A stretch of DNA of 6,398 nt from Bacillaceae bacterium (lineage in GTDB: Bacteria; Bacillota; Bacilli; Bacillales; Amphibacillaceae): positions 1 to 6,398 of the forward strand of contig JASLIE010000073.1 in NCBI GenBank assembly GCA_030152985.1, given 5' to 3'. The position numbers and the translations under genes are program-made. The notes beneath the pieces are model-generated. The model had not been told where the DNA came from, ran no database searches, and saw only the letters and a list, made by a program, of their open reading frames with translations. This document shows positions 5,796 through 6,398 of this stretch, piece after piece (positions within the stretch are counted from its first letter, which is position 1; the number at the start of each line of letters is the position of its first letter).

Positions 5796-5806
5796 AATAT
5801 TTAATT

Positions 5807-6398
5807 TTACACAAACTCACGGCGAATTCGTTTATTTAATCGAGTCGTCACTTCATAATTAATAGTCTTTAAATAGTGAGCAAGGTCATCTGCTGAAAGG
5901 ACCTGATTAGCAGATTGGCCAATTAAAACGACTTCACTTCCTTTTTTATAAGCTTTCGGTAACCTAACCATAAACATATCCATACATACACGACCGACAA
6001 TCTCAGCTTTTTCTCCCTCAATTAAGCAGTAAAAGCCACTCAAATCCCTTGCATATCCGTCTCCATAACCAATCGGAATCGTTCCAATCCATTCTGATTC
6101 TTTAGCGACATAGGCCTGCCCATAACCAATGGACTCACCCGCTTCAATCTGTTTGACATGGATAAGCTCACTTTTTAAACTTAGAACAGGTTTTAAATCA
6201 AGTGTCGAATGAGCGCTGACTTCATCAGACGGCATGAGACCATACAAGGCAATACCTAGCCGAACATAGTCTTGCATGTCACTTGGAAATTGAATACTTG
6301 CCCCACTATTTCCAGTATGAATAAAGTAAGAATGGGTAATGAATTTAAGCGCTTGTGAGAAGTTAGCTTGCTGCCTGCGATAGTAACTGTCATCAAGG
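5807..6398 (-). CDS. alr: Alanine racemase, C-terminal part (5' end outside window)
   Basis: The reading frame is open from the stop codon at 5807 to the window edge, giving the last 196 residues of a protein usually about 370-390 long. It is cut by the window, not broken. The upstream part reads HTGNSGASI then QDYVRLGIALYG, matching the end of the PLP barrel domain (HTANS...VRxGIxLYG). The C-terminal beta domain follows, with IGYGQAY holding the second catalytic tyrosine (codon at 6122-6124; Tyr265 in the Geobacillus enzyme), then WIGTIPIGYGDGYAR and the VGRVCMDMFMVRLP substrate-site loop. The PLP-binding lysine lies in the missing N-terminal half. The enzyme interconverts L- and D-alanine for peptidoglycan synthesis. 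Alr next to mazEF is the usual Bacillales order. Confidence 0.96.
   Translation of the reverse strand, partial: LDDSYYRRQQANFSQALKFITHSYFIHTGNSGASIQFPSDMQDYVRLGIALYGLMPSDEVSAHSTLDLKPVLSLKSELIHVKQIEAGESIGYGQAYVAKESEWIGTIPIGYGDGYARDLSGFYCLIEGEKAEIVGRVCMDMFMVRLPKAYKKGSEVVLIGQSANQVLSADDLAHYLKTINYEVTTRLNKRIRREFV

Noticed and set aside
5689..5806. A SigB-type promoter or riboswitch upstream of mazEF
   Set aside because: No GTTT...GGGWAW pair at proper spacing is present, and the 118 bases are fully explained by the alr terminator, a sigma-A promoter and a ribosome binding site.

Overview
The window is ordinary chromosomal DNA from a low-GC Gram-positive bacterium of the order Bacillales. Every real gene lies on the minus strand, so the biological order runs from high to low coordinates: alr (5' end outside the window) - mazE - mazF - rsbU - rsbV - rsbW - sigB - tex. 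This is the conserved alr / toxin-antitoxin / general-stress sigma factor neighbourhood of Bacillus and Staphylococcus. The proteins read as close relatives of the Bacillus subtilis ones. The gene content, however, is the short Staphylococcus-like version: the stressosome genes rsbR, rsbS and rsbT are absent between mazF and rsbU, and rsbX is absent after sigB. I cannot name a genus from the sequence alone.

Layout. At 5807-6398 is the C-terminal half of alanine racemase, followed by a probable terminator. At 5425-5688 and 5055-5420 is the MazE/MazF toxin-antitoxin pair. It has its own sigma-A-type promoter (TATAAT -10), TTG start codons on both genes, and a terminator after mazF. At 3955-4956 is rsbU, a PP2C-type phosphatase, with a candidate vegetative promoter that begins inside the mazF terminator. 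A very good SigB-type promoter (GTTTAA-N13-GGGTAG) overlaps the last codons of rsbU and drives rsbV-rsbW-sigB (3892 down to 2328). Those three genes overlap each other, which suggests translational coupling. A long hairpin terminator closes the sigB operon. At 101-2254 is tex, an S1-domain RNA-binding protein, with its own short-leader promoter. Positions 9-81, beyond tex, hold a compact set of nested inverted repeats that can fold as a three-way junction.

How the genes work together. RsbW is an anti-sigma factor and kinase that holds SigB inactive and phosphorylates RsbV. RsbU dephosphorylates RsbV under stress, RsbV then binds RsbW, and SigB is released. SigB transcribes rsbV-rsbW-sigB from its own promoter, giving positive feedback. 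MazF is a sequence-specific mRNA endoribonuclease kept in check by MazE. No stretch longer than 300 bases lacks a gene, and I see no mobile element, CRISPR array, tRNA or rRNA. I did not find a wholly new system. The points most worth a second look are the structured repeat at 9-81, the question of what activates RsbU when no rsbT lies beside it, and a shared G-for-A variant in the ribosome binding sites across the locus.
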